Positions 27,321-35,703 of a stretch of DNA of 64,000 nt are shown piece after piece. The notes beneath the pieces are model-generated. The model had not been told where the DNA came from and did no database searches. It saw only the letters and a program-made list of their open reading frames with translations. Source of the DNA: Ferruginibacter albus (GTDB taxonomy: Bacteria; Bacteroidota; Bacteroidia; Chitinophagales; Chitinophagaceae); the NCBI RefSeq assembly GCF_020042285.1, contig NZ_CP083388.1, positions 1,266,001-1,330,000 on the forward strand, read 5' to 3'. The position numbers were made by a program, and so were the translations under genes. The stretch's first letter is position 1; the number at the start of each line of letters is the position of its first letter.

Positions 27321-29237
27321 ATGCCCAAAAGTCCAATTCGAAAAAAGAAGGTCAAAAAAAAGAAAAGTAAAAAAGAATATGATGATTATTTTGATGGTGG
27401 TTATTATGAAGTTATAAGAAAGGGAAAAAATGTCTTTACTAGATTAAAAATGTCTAAACAAGAGCATGCAGCTTGGATGCTTCAAATTGAAGAAAATCGT
27501 CCCAAACTATACGAAGAAATTAAACAGGATATTGAAAGAGTAAAGAACCTAATTAATTCTCACGATAAGATTTATATAATTGCAGGCATAGCCTCCCTTG
27601 CTTTCGAAGAAATGGAAAATAATCCTGAAAAAGATGAAAGCGACCCCGAGGTTTCAATGGAATATTGTCAAAGTATTGCATTAGCATTTGATAATGAAAG
27701 CACAGTTATTCCAACTAAAGAAGTACTCCAAAAAATTTATGAGCTTATCAAAAAAATCCGTAATGACTTTAAATATTATTATCTTTTTGAAAATGTAAAT
27801 AAGCAAATTCCAGATGTTCAAGCTGAAATTCGTGCCGGTATGATTTCGGAATCACTTTATATACGTGGAGAAGGATACTTAAAACATATAAAAGAATTAT
27901 TTGCCGAGTTATTTTCCTCTCACGATACCTTTTTTCAAAAGCACTTTGGCTTTAATTCCGGAGATATAATTAAAACTATTGAAGACCTAGAATATTCATT
28001 TCGTTCTAGATTAACTAGTAAAGAGGGAAAACCTAATCCCATCTTCTTAAATAGCTTTAGAAAATGGCAGCTTTCAGAAAACAACACACCACAAAGTTTT
28101 TTGCAACAAAATCCTGGCTTTGCTATCGAAAATGGTATGCCTGCATTATACTATGTACTAGAAATAAGTTCTTTTGAAAAACTTTACAGGATAAGACATC
28201 TTAATGAGGTCCAAAAAAAAGTAGTTGAAGTTTTGAGCTTGAAGTTTGGTGATAATACTGAATTTGGTAATTGTGAAATTTTAAATGATAGCAAAATATT
28301 TTCTTATCCAATTGTTCAGGGGAAGGATGAGAATTACTACCTATTTTCGATGTATCTCGGTGCAAGAAATTATATCAGAATAGCTATGAATCTAATTCGT
28401 CAAGCTGATTTGGGATATTATAACAAGTCTTTTTTAAACAACCGTGTACTTATTTCTAAAGATAATTTTATTGAAAGAAAGGTAAAAACGTTGTTTGAAA
28501 AAATGTTGCCTGGAGCCAAATTTTATCCAAATGTTAAATACAATTACCCCACACCAAATGTAGATATTAAATGTGCTAAAGCCTTAGATGGTAACTATGA
28601 GTTAGATATTTTAGGAATTAGTGAGAATGCTACCTATTTTATCGAGGTGAAATCCGGTCTATTAAATGAAAAAGCAAAAAGAGGTGCGCTTTTAACATTG
28701 CATTCCGATTTAACCAAATTAATAGGCGATGCAATTTGTCAAAGTTATCGGGCTTACCGTTTTGCATTAGATAATGAAGATAGTTTTTTTACTTCATGCG
28801 ATTTAGTTCAGATAAGTCCAATCAATCGAAAAAATGTTTATCGAATATCTGTTAGTTTTTCTTATATGGGTGGATTAATAAGTTCGCTTGATAAACTTCA
28901 ACAATTTGGGGTAATTGAAAATAATGTTGAATTCGCATGGGCTGTTAATATTTATGATTTAATGGCGTTTAGTGAAATTATAGATTCCGAACAAGAGTTC
29001 ATAGATTATCTAGATAGGAGAATTCCTTTATATCAGGACAAAAGACTGACAAATTTGGACGAGACTGCATTACTAGGACTTTTTTACGAAGATGATTTAA
29101 ATATTCACAAAGACCTGAAAAATACCGACACTGTAAGTTTGAATTCAAGAAGTTATATGAAAGAGATTGACGCTTTTTTTGATAAAGGAGGCGATAAACC
29201 CAAAAAAAAACAGAGCTACATGAAAAGAAAAATTTAG
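27321..29237 (+). CDS. Large orphan PD-(D/E)xK nuclease-like protein
   Basis: 638 residues. A lysine-rich N-terminus (KKKVKKKKSKKEYDDY) precedes a long helical region (residues ~40-380) with no motif I recognise. Residues ~385-470 carry a PD-(D/E)xK core: helix with Glu386, Asp429 in NYELDILGI, and Glu442-Val-Lys444 in YFIEVKSG, followed by an AKRGALLTLHSDLTKL helix. The fold is shared by restriction enzymes and NERD-type nucleases. First cargo gene beside the attachment tRNA, a usual place for defence genes. It has no helicase or methylase partner. A sample line of this gene is about 28% G+C by hand count, below the core genes. Ends four bases from the convergent recombinase. Function unknown; a stand-alone defence nuclease is the leading guess. 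Confidence 0.7.
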   Translation: MPKSPIRKKKVKKKKSKKEYDDYFDGGYYEVIRKGKNVFTRLKMSKQEHAAWMLQIEENRPKLYEEIKQDIERVKNLINSHDKIYIIAGIASLAFEEMENNPEKDESDPEVSMEYCQSIALAFDNESTVIPTKEVLQKIYELIKKIRNDFKYYYLFENVNKQIPDVQAEIRAGMISESLYIRGEGYLKHIKELFAELFSSHDTFFQKHFGFNSGDIIKTIEDLEYSFRSRLTSKEGKPNPIFLNSFRKWQLSENNTPQSFLQQNPGFAIENGMPALYYVLEISSFEKLYRIRHLNEVQKKVVEVLSLKFGDNTEFGNCEILNDSKIFSYPIVQGKDENYYLFSMYLGARNYIRIAMNLIRQADLGYYNKSFLNNRVLISKDNFIERKVKTLFEKMLPGAKFYPNVKYNYPTPNVDIKCAKALDGNYELDILGISENATYFIEVKSGLLNEKAKRGALLTLHSDLTKLIGDAICQSYRAYRFALDNEDSFFTSCDLVQISPINRKNVYRISVSFSYMGGLISSLDKLQQFGVIENNVEFAWAVNIYDLMAFSEIIDSEQEFIDYLDRRIPLYQDKRLTNLDETALLGLFYEDDLNIHKDLKNTDTVSLNSRSYMKEIDAFFDKGGDKPKKKQSYMKRKI

Positions 29238-29241
29238 AATT

Positions 29242-29886
29242 TCATGAAATTTTTCGCAATAAAATATATACTGACCCAGTTTGCCAACTTCCATTTTTTC
29301 GATAAGTCTTGACTTTACGTTTGTTTAATTCATCGGCTATTGATTGTGCACTTTTAAAGCCAAGCCTTTTCAATCGTAGTAGAATTGGCTTCATGCGTTC
29401 TAAAAAAATCTTCGAGCGATTGATATTACGCTTAGCAAGAACTTTTCCAAATTCTCCTAGCCGCACACCTCTCTTTTTTGCCACCGCCAAAGCAGCCTTT
29501 GTATTCTTACTAATTTGTTCTCTCTCGTTTTGGTCAAAGGCAGCTATGACATGTAAAAGAAACTTACTAGCGTATGGATATTCAACCGCAATGATATTGA
29601 ACTTGTCTTCCATCAATGCTGATACATAAGCTACGTTTCTACCGAGGCGATTGAGTTTTGCGATAATAAGTGTTGCTTTTTTTTCTCTACAGTATTTTAT
29701 AGCTTCTATCAAAATTGGTCGACTTCGTTTTTTGCCGCTCTCCACCTCAATAAATTCTTTAGCAATTTTAAATTTGTTTCCCTTTGCAAAGGTCCGAACA
29801 GAATATTCCTGCGCCTTTAAACCTAGCCCACTAATGCCCTGCTTTTTCGTTGAGACACGGTAATATGCCACTGCATTTTTGATCAT
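29242..29886 (-). CDS. Serine recombinase (resolvase/invertase)
   Basis: 214 residues. Catalytic Ser12 lies in YYRVSTKKQ; the rest of the resolvase domain shows FIEVESGKKRSRP, IIAKLNRLGRN and DQNEREQISKNTKAAL. Residues ~140-210 form a short Recombinase-type DNA-binding region (AQSIADELNKRKVKTY, WQTGSVYILLRK). The length fits small resolvases, not the large serine integrases. Catalyses site-specific strand exchange; might resolve co-integrates of the island or invert a segment. A pair of related 14-base sites lies upstream of its start (29903 and 30027). Confidence 0.9.
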   Translation of the reverse strand: MIKNAVAYYRVSTKKQGISGLGLKAQEYSVRTFAKGNKFKIAKEFIEVESGKKRSRPILIEAIKYCREKKATLIIAKLNRLGRNVAYVSALMEDKFNIIAVEYPYASKFLLHVIAAFDQNEREQISKNTKAALAVAKKRGVRLGEFGKVLAKRNINRSKIFLERMKPILLRLKRLGFKSAQSIADELNKRKVKTYRKNGSWQTGSVYILLRKIS

Positions 29887-29902
29887 AAAAACAAGTATAA
29901 AC

Positions 29903-30040
29903 TGTATATATTAACGAACGGTTATTTATCCACATTTTTACTCTTTTTTGTTAAAAAGATATCTTGTAAAGACTCAATAGATAAGGCTTTTAGGACATTT
30001 TGATTTTGGTTAATTATACCGAAATTTGTATATACTAACG
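29903..30040. other. Possible res-type site of the serine recombinase
   Basis: TGTATATATTAACG at 29903-29916 and TGTATATACTAACG at 30027-30040 are direct copies with one mismatch, 124 bases apart, in the noncoding 263 bases upstream of the recombinase. Serine resolvases bind paired subsites of this general spacing in front of their own genes. No central crossover dinucleotide can be assigned by eye. Confidence 0.35.
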
Positions 30041-30149
30041 TTCATATATAAACGCAAAAATAGAATCTTTCCTACCTTTAGTATCTCATCCCATTTAGCA
30101 AATTCGTACTCTCCATAGAGAGAATTTTGTCACCAATAAAATCAGAAAT

Positions 30150-30641
30150 ATGAGATTAATTATTGCGATGGTTACGATCGCTATGTTTGTAACGTTTTCA
30201 AGTTTTGCGCAGACGAAAACAAAAGCAGTTAAAAAAAGCGCGACATCTACTAAATCGACAAAAAATGTCTCACTACCTACTACCTATTCTATTGAGCTTC
30301 ACAAACTCAATGATTTCGATAGCCTAAAAAATTTATATCCGTGGCTAGAGTCAGCGGACGAAAGACAGAGCTATACAAAATTTGCCAATTACAATTTAGG
30401 TACTAAGAAATTCTTCATCTTTTATCAAGAGGGCGAATGCGGAATTTTGGGTTGTACTTTAAAAATTTTTGTACTCGATAGTATAAAAAATATTCACAGT
30501 AAAGCACTAGATGTAACATTTAACGCTGAGACAGATATTGCAATGCTCTCAAAAGTGAAATCCGAATATTTCGTATTCTTCTATGGCGCGCAGGATCAGG
30601 CTTCGTGGAAAATGATCAAAGATGAATTCATAAAACAATAA
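30150..30641 (+). CDS. Small secreted protein, unknown function
   Basis: 163 residues. Signal peptide MRLIIAMVTIAMFVTFSSFAQ, then a basic linker (TKTKAVKKSATSTKSTKN) and a domain of about 115 residues with one pair of cysteines (GECGILGCTL). No family recognised. It is followed after 15 bases by a second exported protein, so the two look like one operon. Exported cargo is unusual among the DNA-processing genes of the island. Confidence 0.7.
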   Translation: MRLIIAMVTIAMFVTFSSFAQTKTKAVKKSATSTKSTKNVSLPTTYSIELHKLNDFDSLKNLYPWLESADERQSYTKFANYNLGTKKFFIFYQEGECGILGCTLKIFVLDSIKNIHSKALDVTFNAETDIAMLSKVKSEYFVFFYGAQDQASWKMIKDEFIKQ

Positions 30642-30656
30642 ATTAAATACACTTAT

Positions 30657-32036
30657 ATGAAACAGTTATTTTTAGCTCTTTTAAGCACTTTGATCTTAAT
30701 GGCTGGCCTTTCTGCCCAAATAAAACAAACTAATAAAAATATTGATCGTGCGATAGAGACAGCCAGTACAATTGCAGATATTTTTAAAGCAAAAAAGAAA
30801 ATTAGAAATGATGTCGATTCCATTAAAAATGTGATTTCAACAAACGCTAAGCTTAAGCCTGGCGATTTATCTCCTAATGCTGTAGTACTTGATGTTGATC
30901 GTATGTACAACTTCAATCATGGCGCTGCTGTCGTTCAAAAAGGCAACAAATATGCAATGATGGACACTACAGGGAATACAGTTATAGGGTTTGGCAACAC
31001 CGTTATTCTTAGTAAAAGCCCACAATTTTTATACGAGCGAAAATTTACGAATAAGCTAACTTCTTACTCGGGAGAAATGAGTACAGGATTATTTTCAGGA
31101 GATGGATTTATTAACTATAAAGGTGAGATTATTGGTTCTTCTTTTATAAAAAAAGGATTTATAATTAACGGGCTTTCATACGATGGAAAATATGTGAGCT
31201 TTTATTTAAACAAGAAATACGTCTATGTAGATGTTGATCAAAATTCTTATTCAGTCGAAGAAAACTTGAAAAATCTTTCTGAAAATATTGGCATCACAGT
31301 GAAGCGTAGTGCGAATGGAAAGGAATTGTATGGATATAGAAATTTAGGCAATAAAGCTATTACCGATAAAATCTATGATGTAGCAGAACCTTTCTTTGAT
31401 GGCATGGCTTGTGTAGGCAAGAAGGATTTCTATGGAGAAGTTAAATATGGCTTTATTGATACGACGGGAAAAGAAGTTATTCCTTGTCAATATACTAATG
31501 AACCTATGAACTTTTCTTGCGGATTTGCAAAGGTTGTTCCTAAAGATAAAGGAGAATATAAAAGCTGTTACATCAATAAAAAGGGAGATGTCGTTTTTAA
31601 AATAAAGGACAAAGATTTTGATATGTTCCTAAGAGGTTATGCTTTCAACGGAACTTCTGTTATGGACACGCTAGGAAAGATATATACGCATACGCAGTTT
31701 CTAGAAAAATGGGGAATCAAATCTGACCTTTTAATTCTGGATTATAAATATGCTTTTAATGATGGAAAAATCAGAGTTCGCGGTAAATCGAAACAAGAGC
31801 CAGCCCAACAGGCATTTGGTTATATAGATTTAAGAACAAATAAGTTTGTAGAACCCTATTTTAGAGATTGGGGCGCCAGCGCAGGAAATGCACCTTATTT
31901 TGATCCTGTAGCTAAACTTGCATACGTAGAATACTATTTGGGCAAAGATGCAGCAGGTAAAGAAAAATACCGCAAAGGCTATATTAATGAAGATGGCATT
32001 TTTATGATAGTGATGGCAGAAAAATCTGCATGGTAG
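30657..32036 (+). CDS. Secreted WG-repeat protein
   Basis: 459 residues with a signal peptide (MKQLFLALLSTLILMAGLSAQ). The body contains WG/KWG-type repeats: 'VQKGNKYAMMDTTGNTVIGF', 'YGFIDTTGKEVIPCQY', 'CYINKKGDVVFKI' and 'FGYIDLRTNKFVEPYF'. These beta-propeller-like repeats occur in surface or periplasmic proteins of unknown binding specificity. Probably co-transcribed with the preceding secreted protein and ended by the terminator at 32060. Confidence 0.78.
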   Translation: MKQLFLALLSTLILMAGLSAQIKQTNKNIDRAIETASTIADIFKAKKKIRNDVDSIKNVISTNAKLKPGDLSPNAVVLDVDRMYNFNHGAAVVQKGNKYAMMDTTGNTVIGFGNTVILSKSPQFLYERKFTNKLTSYSGEMSTGLFSGDGFINYKGEIIGSSFIKKGFIINGLSYDGKYVSFYLNKKYVYVDVDQNSYSVEENLKNLSENIGITVKRSANGKELYGYRNLGNKAITDKIYDVAEPFFDGMACVGKKDFYGEVKYGFIDTTGKEVIPCQYTNEPMNFSCGFAKVVPKDKGEYKSCYINKKGDVVFKIKDKDFDMFLRGYAFNGTSVMDTLGKIYTHTQFLEKWGIKSDLLILDYKYAFNDGKIRVRGKSKQEPAQQAFGYIDLRTNKFVEPYFRDWGASAGNAPYFDPVAKLAYVEYYLGKDAAGKEKYRKGYINEDGIFMIVMAEKSAW

Positions 32037-32059
32037 TGAGGTTTATCGTTTCCCGTTTC

Positions 32060-32086
32060 AAGCCGGTCATTTGACCGGTTTTTTTA
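32060..32086 (+). terminator. Rho-independent terminator
   Basis: AGCCGGTCA / TGACCGGTT hairpin followed by seven T, 24 bases after the WG-repeat gene. A TATCTTTG box (a possible -7 element) follows at 32101, ahead of the HTH gene. Confidence 0.85.
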
Positions 32087-32127
32087 TTTCATTTAGGTCT
32101 TATCTTTGGTTTTAAATTATCCGTTAT

Positions 32128-32397
32128 ATGGAGGTCATTTGTTTACAAGAACCAGCCTTTTACGCGCTTATAGAAGAGGTCTATGAGCGTCTTAAAATCA
32201 AAGAGCAACTTAAAGAAGACAAGTGGATCACCGACGAGCAGGCTATGGCTCTTCTCAACATCAAATCAAAAACAACAATGCAGAAGCTAAGAGATGAGGG
32301 AAAGCTCCGCTATTCGCATCCGCAGAAGAAAACTATTCTTTACGACCGAAACTCTATCAACGAATATCTCGAAAAAAATGCGAGGGAAACATTTTAA
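32128..32397 (+). CDS. HTH_17-type excisionase-like DNA-binding protein
   Basis: 89 residues. After an N-terminal helix there is a MerR/HTH_17 winged-helix core: WITDEQAMALLNIKSKTTMQ, then KLRDEGKLRYSHPQKKTILY and a last helix. This is the usual small regulator or excisionase of Bacteroidota conjugative and mobilizable elements. Two bases separate it from the next gene. Confidence 0.85.
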   Translation: MEVICLQEPAFYALIEEVYERLKIKEQLKEDKWITDEQAMALLNIKSKTTMQKLRDEGKLRYSHPQKKTILYDRNSINEYLEKNARETF

Positions 32398-32399
32398 AA

Positions 32400-32675
32400 A
32401 TGGAAAACGAACAAACACCAACGCCGGAATATCAGAAAGGTTTTAATGAGGGCTATCTTATAACTAAGCATTTACCTGATTTAGCAGATACGATTTCCAA
32501 AGCAATTACTGCTTCAGAAAGATCGGAAGGATTTAAAGATGGCCGTAATGAATTTAATTTAGAAAAAACAGTGAGTATAATGCCTGCCTATCTAAAGGGT
32601 AATTTCAGAGAAAATCATTCACATGTTAAAGAAAAAGACAGGGATGACAGGGATATTTCTTTTGAAAATGATTAA
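32400..32675 (+). CDS. Small hypothetical protein of the mobilization region
   Basis: 91 residues, acidic and helical with a repeated GF(N/K)(E/D)G motif (YQKGFNEGYLITKH; SEGFKDGRNEF). No membrane segment and no recognised domain. Its start two bases after the HTH stop indicates translational coupling. Proteins with this paired motif may be accessory to relaxase function, but nothing here proves it. Confidence 0.65.
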   Translation: MENEQTPTPEYQKGFNEGYLITKHLPDLADTISKAITASERSEGFKDGRNEFNLEKTVSIMPAYLKGNFRENHSHVKEKDRDDRDISFEND

Positions 32676-32677
32676 AA

Positions 32678-33169
32678 TTATTCTTTCTCGGGTTCGATTG
32701 AATCTCGATTATTCCCTGACTCTTTTATATTAAAAGGCTTTAAATAATCAGGTAGAAATTGAGAGTACAGTTTTGGAACATCGGTAAACTTTGAAACCTC
32801 TGAGACCTTTTCCTTTTTTTCATTCACAGAATTTTGATTTGCCGGAATTTTTTCTTTTTCATCGGGATTTTTATAAATAATCATTCCATCCATCAATCTT
32901 TGATTTAAAATTTCCTGCTCACTTTCAGGCAAACTTCTTGATAAAAAATCTACTTTTTTAAAGGCTTCTATCCTGGCCTCCTGAATATCTTTATTTAATA
33001 AATCAATTCTTTCAAAAGCAGATGCGGGATTAAAATTTAGAGGTTTAAGACGAGGACCTTCTTCCAGAATTTCTTTAATCAGTTCAAGTTTGGGTTTAAT
33101 AATATTACGTGTGTCACTTGCAATATTGTCGACAATTTCTTCTTTAGAAAGTTGGTTATTCGTTTCCAA
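32678..33169 (-). CDS. Hypothetical protein, convergent with the HTH operon
   Basis: 163 residues, mostly helical and hydrophilic, with an N-terminal 'SKEEIVDNIASDTRN' helix and a proline- and lysine-rich C-terminal half (DEKEKIPANQNSVNEKKEK). No signal peptide, membrane helix or known domain. Transcribed away from the coupling-protein gene; the two share the 140-base control region 33170-33309. Possibly a mobilization accessory protein. Confidence 0.6.
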   Translation of the reverse strand: METNNQLSKEEIVDNIASDTRNIIKPKLELIKEILEEGPRLKPLNFNPASAFERIDLLNKDIQEARIEAFKKVDFLSRSLPESEQEILNQRLMDGMIIYKNPDEKEKIPANQNSVNEKKEKVSEVSKFTDVPKLYSQFLPDYLKPFNIKESGNNRDSIEPEKE

Positions 33170-33275
33170 GTTTGATTTTTTAGCTAATTACAAAAATGTT
33201 TTCATTTGTGCAAGGGTGTTTTCCCCGTAATAGATTGGGTATAAAAGTCTGGCTTGATTAGCAAATAATTTGTAG

Positions 33276-33298
33276 GTTCGGCCTTAACTTAACCGAAC
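33276..33298. promoter_or_regulatory. Palindrome before the coupling-protein gene
   Basis: GTTCGG (33276-33281) and CCGAAC (33293-33298) with an 11-base spacer, ending 11 bases before the TTG start of the coupling ATPase. A likely operator for an island regulator; the binding protein is not known. Confidence 0.35.
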
Positions 33299-33309
33299 AT
33301 TATTCGCCC

Positions 33310-34797
33310 TTGAATAAATTTAATCTTGATACCATCCTTATTGAATTCTCAGGTCACAACTGGACAGCGCGCCAGGCTGTGGAAGGAACTCAAATATTCG
33401 GAGGTATTGGCTCCGGAAAAACTTCAGGATCAGGCCGTTTTCTTGCATTAAAATATTTAAGCGCTGGTTTTGGCGGTCTTGTACTTACTGCCAAGACGGA
33501 TGAACGTGAATTGTGGGAAGAATATTGCCGTCTTACAAATCGAATGAATGATCTCATTGTCGTATCTCCCAATAATAATAATTTTTTTAATTTCCTTGAA
33601 TATGAATCAAGGGAAACGGAAAGCGGTAAATCACTTTCAGAAAATATCGTTCAAATTCTTAAAGCGGTTATACAGGCGGGAGAAGAAAAGGATGGACAAT
33701 CAGATGATCAATTTTGGGAATCTGCCTTGGATATGCTCATTTCCAATTCTGTAGATCTTTGCTTACTTGCCTATGGCAAAGTAAATATTCAAATGCTCTA
33801 TGACATTGTTCAGAGCTTGCCCAATAAAAACGATAATTCAAAGGATGACTCGAAAACACTTACAGCTTTTGAAAAAGCCTATTCTTGCGCTGTTCAAAAT
33901 GTTTTTTCAAAAATCACTGCATTTCAAAGCAATTTTTCAAATAAGGAAATTATTGGAATGACTGAACTTGGCATTGCTGATCAAACCATTCAGAAAAATG
34001 TTCCGGAAGCCAGAATGCTTAATATCATTTACCAGTTTTTTAAAGAGACGCTTTTTAAACTGGCAGAAAAAACAAGGTCAATCATAGACTTCTCCTTTTC
34101 TGGTTTTTTATATCGGTTGTTACGCGAACCTGTGTATTCACTTTTTTGCAGCAATTCTTCTTCATTTCTTCCTGAGGATTGCCTTAAAGGAAAAATTATA
34201 CTCATTGATCTGCCCGTGAAAACCTTTCACAAAGTCGGAAGAGACAGTCAGATACTCATCAAATATATCTGGCAACGTGCAATGGAAAAAAGAAATATCA
34301 GGGATAATGATGTGCCTGTTTTTTTATGGGCAGATGAGGCACAGCATTTTCTTCACCCCCATGATGCCGATTATCAGGCAACAGCTCGCAGCAGTAGAAT
34401 CGCCACTGTATATATTTCTCAAAACCTTCCGAATTATTACGCCAGTATGGGTGGCCCTAAAGCAGACTATAAAGTGAAAAGCTTTTTGGGAACACTGGGA
34501 ACAAAATTATTTCATTCGAATGCTGACAATGAAACGAATAAATATGCTTCTGAACTAATCGGGGAAGCTTTTTATTTAGATACGTCAAAGACGGCAAGTT
34601 TTAGCGGTAAATTCTCCGGTTCAAATACTAAATCATTAAAAATTGATAAAGCAATAAGACCTGAACAATTTACAAGGCTTAAAAATGGAAGTCCGGGTAA
34701 CAATTTTATTGTGGAAGGATATATGCATTTACAAAGTGCCAACTTATTAGAAGGTAACTATCTCAAAGTTGCCTTCAACCAAAATTTCAAACCATAA
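33310..34797 (+). CDS. TraD/VirD4-like conjugative coupling ATPase
   Basis: 495 residues, TTG start at 33310, the only start ahead of the Walker A loop. Walker A GGIGSGKTSG is at residues 31-40; Walker B 'VFLWADEAQHF' is near 340, followed by 'TARSSRIATVYISQNLPNYY' and 'LGTLGTKLFHSNADNETN', the TraM-recognition/TraG-D C-terminal pattern. It lacks the N-terminal membrane helices of VirD4 proteins, so it may rely on the membrane protein encoded next. It would dock the relaxase-DNA complex onto a type IV secretion channel. Shares direction with the membrane-protein and relaxase genes. Confidence 0.88.
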   Translation: MNKFNLDTILIEFSGHNWTARQAVEGTQIFGGIGSGKTSGSGRFLALKYLSAGFGGLVLTAKTDERELWEEYCRLTNRMNDLIVVSPNNNNFFNFLEYESRETESGKSLSENIVQILKAVIQAGEEKDGQSDDQFWESALDMLISNSVDLCLLAYGKVNIQMLYDIVQSLPNKNDNSKDDSKTLTAFEKAYSCAVQNVFSKITAFQSNFSNKEIIGMTELGIADQTIQKNVPEARMLNIIYQFFKETLFKLAEKTRSIIDFSFSGFLYRLLREPVYSLFCSNSSSFLPEDCLKGKIILIDLPVKTFHKVGRDSQILIKYIWQRAMEKRNIRDNDVPVFLWADEAQHFLHPHDADYQATARSSRIATVYISQNLPNYYASMGGPKADYKVKSFLGTLGTKLFHSNADNETNKYASELIGEAFYLDTSKTASFSGKFSGSNTKSLKIDKAIRPEQFTRLKNGSPGNNFIVEGYMHLQSANLLEGNYLKVAFNQNFKP

Positions 34798-34815
34798 CCT
34801 AAAAATATAATACAC

Positions 34816-35574
34816 ATGGAAAAAGAAATGTTTTACCGGCACAGATTCGGACGTAAAAATTTATTAATGGGATATCTCCTGACGTTCTTTTTAATGCTTT
34901 CTTCTTACCCGCGACTTTTATTAGAGGTTTTTATTCGGAAGGATTTTGGTGAACGTTATTTTAAAATGATTTCTGCTATAACTGTAGCTTTCATACTATT
35001 TGCAATTCCTGCAAAATTTGCCGCAAAAATGTACAGACATGATGGCCTATCAACTGCACTTTTCCACTATGGGACATGGTATCTTTTCATCGTTTATTTT
35101 CTCTTTGTCAGTTACGGGCATCATCAAAAAATAAAGCGTAATCCTTCGGTATTCGACTTTGCAAAATTTAGTGTTTACAGCGGAACACTTAATCCCAAAT
35201 TTTATGAACCCGTTTTAGGAAGTCGACAAATGAAGTTTAACAGGCGGCAAGTGGAAACAATTGTGGAACCTGCTTTATTCTTTTTAATCGGTATTGCGCT
35301 TTGGATTATGCAGCAAAAACTAGGTATCCTGTTAGTCGTTTCAAGTATAATTTATTCCCTGGGATATGCCGCTGAATATGTCGCGGGTGATAATTATATA
35401 ATGAACATGATTGACCAGAAAATATTCAATCAACGCCTGGAAAGAAATTTTGTATTTGATGAGGAAATGACAGATTGCGAAAATTTCCGCGGCAGGAAAC
35501 CCAGCAGTGAAAATCTAAGACGGCAACTGCTTTCATCTATGATGGGTGAAGAGGAAGCCATACTGGCAAAATAG
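34816..35574 (+). CDS. Membrane protein of the mobilization module
   Basis: 252 residues with about five membrane helices (LLMGYLLTFFLMLSSYP; AITVAFILFAIPAKFAA; YLFIVYFLFVSYG; ALFFLIGIALWIMQQ; LLVVSSIIYSLGYAAEY) and a charged cytoplasmic tail ending MMGEEEAILAK. No family recognised. It sits between the soluble coupling ATPase and the relaxase on the same strand, 18 bases after the ATPase. It may therefore supply the membrane anchor that the ATPase lacks. That role is inferred from position only. Confidence 0.7.
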   Translation: MEKEMFYRHRFGRKNLLMGYLLTFFLMLSSYPRLLLEVFIRKDFGERYFKMISAITVAFILFAIPAKFAAKMYRHDGLSTALFHYGTWYLFIVYFLFVSYGHHQKIKRNPSVFDFAKFSVYSGTLNPKFYEPVLGSRQMKFNRRQVETIVEPALFFLIGIALWIMQQKLGILLVVSSIIYSLGYAAEYVAGDNYIMNMIDQKIFNQRLERNFVFDEEMTDCENFRGRKPSSENLRRQLLSSMMGEEEAILAK

Positions 35575-35605
35575 GCCAAAGCTATGCTTCGGAGAGATGT
35601 CTGAT

Positions 35606-35639
35606 GAGAAAACTTTGCGGTACGTCCAGAGAAAACTTT
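35606..35639 (+). repeat. 11-base direct repeat upstream of the relaxase
   Basis: GAGAAAACTTT occurs at 35606-35616 and 35629-35639 in the 129-base gap before the relaxase gene. Relaxase binding sites or oriT often lie in this position, but no nick consensus is recognised. Confidence 0.35.
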
Positions 35640-35703
35640 TTGCTGTTGTTCTATAACCGCAGATATTTTCCGTTGATTTTAAAAACCCATGTAACCTCCT
35701 GTC

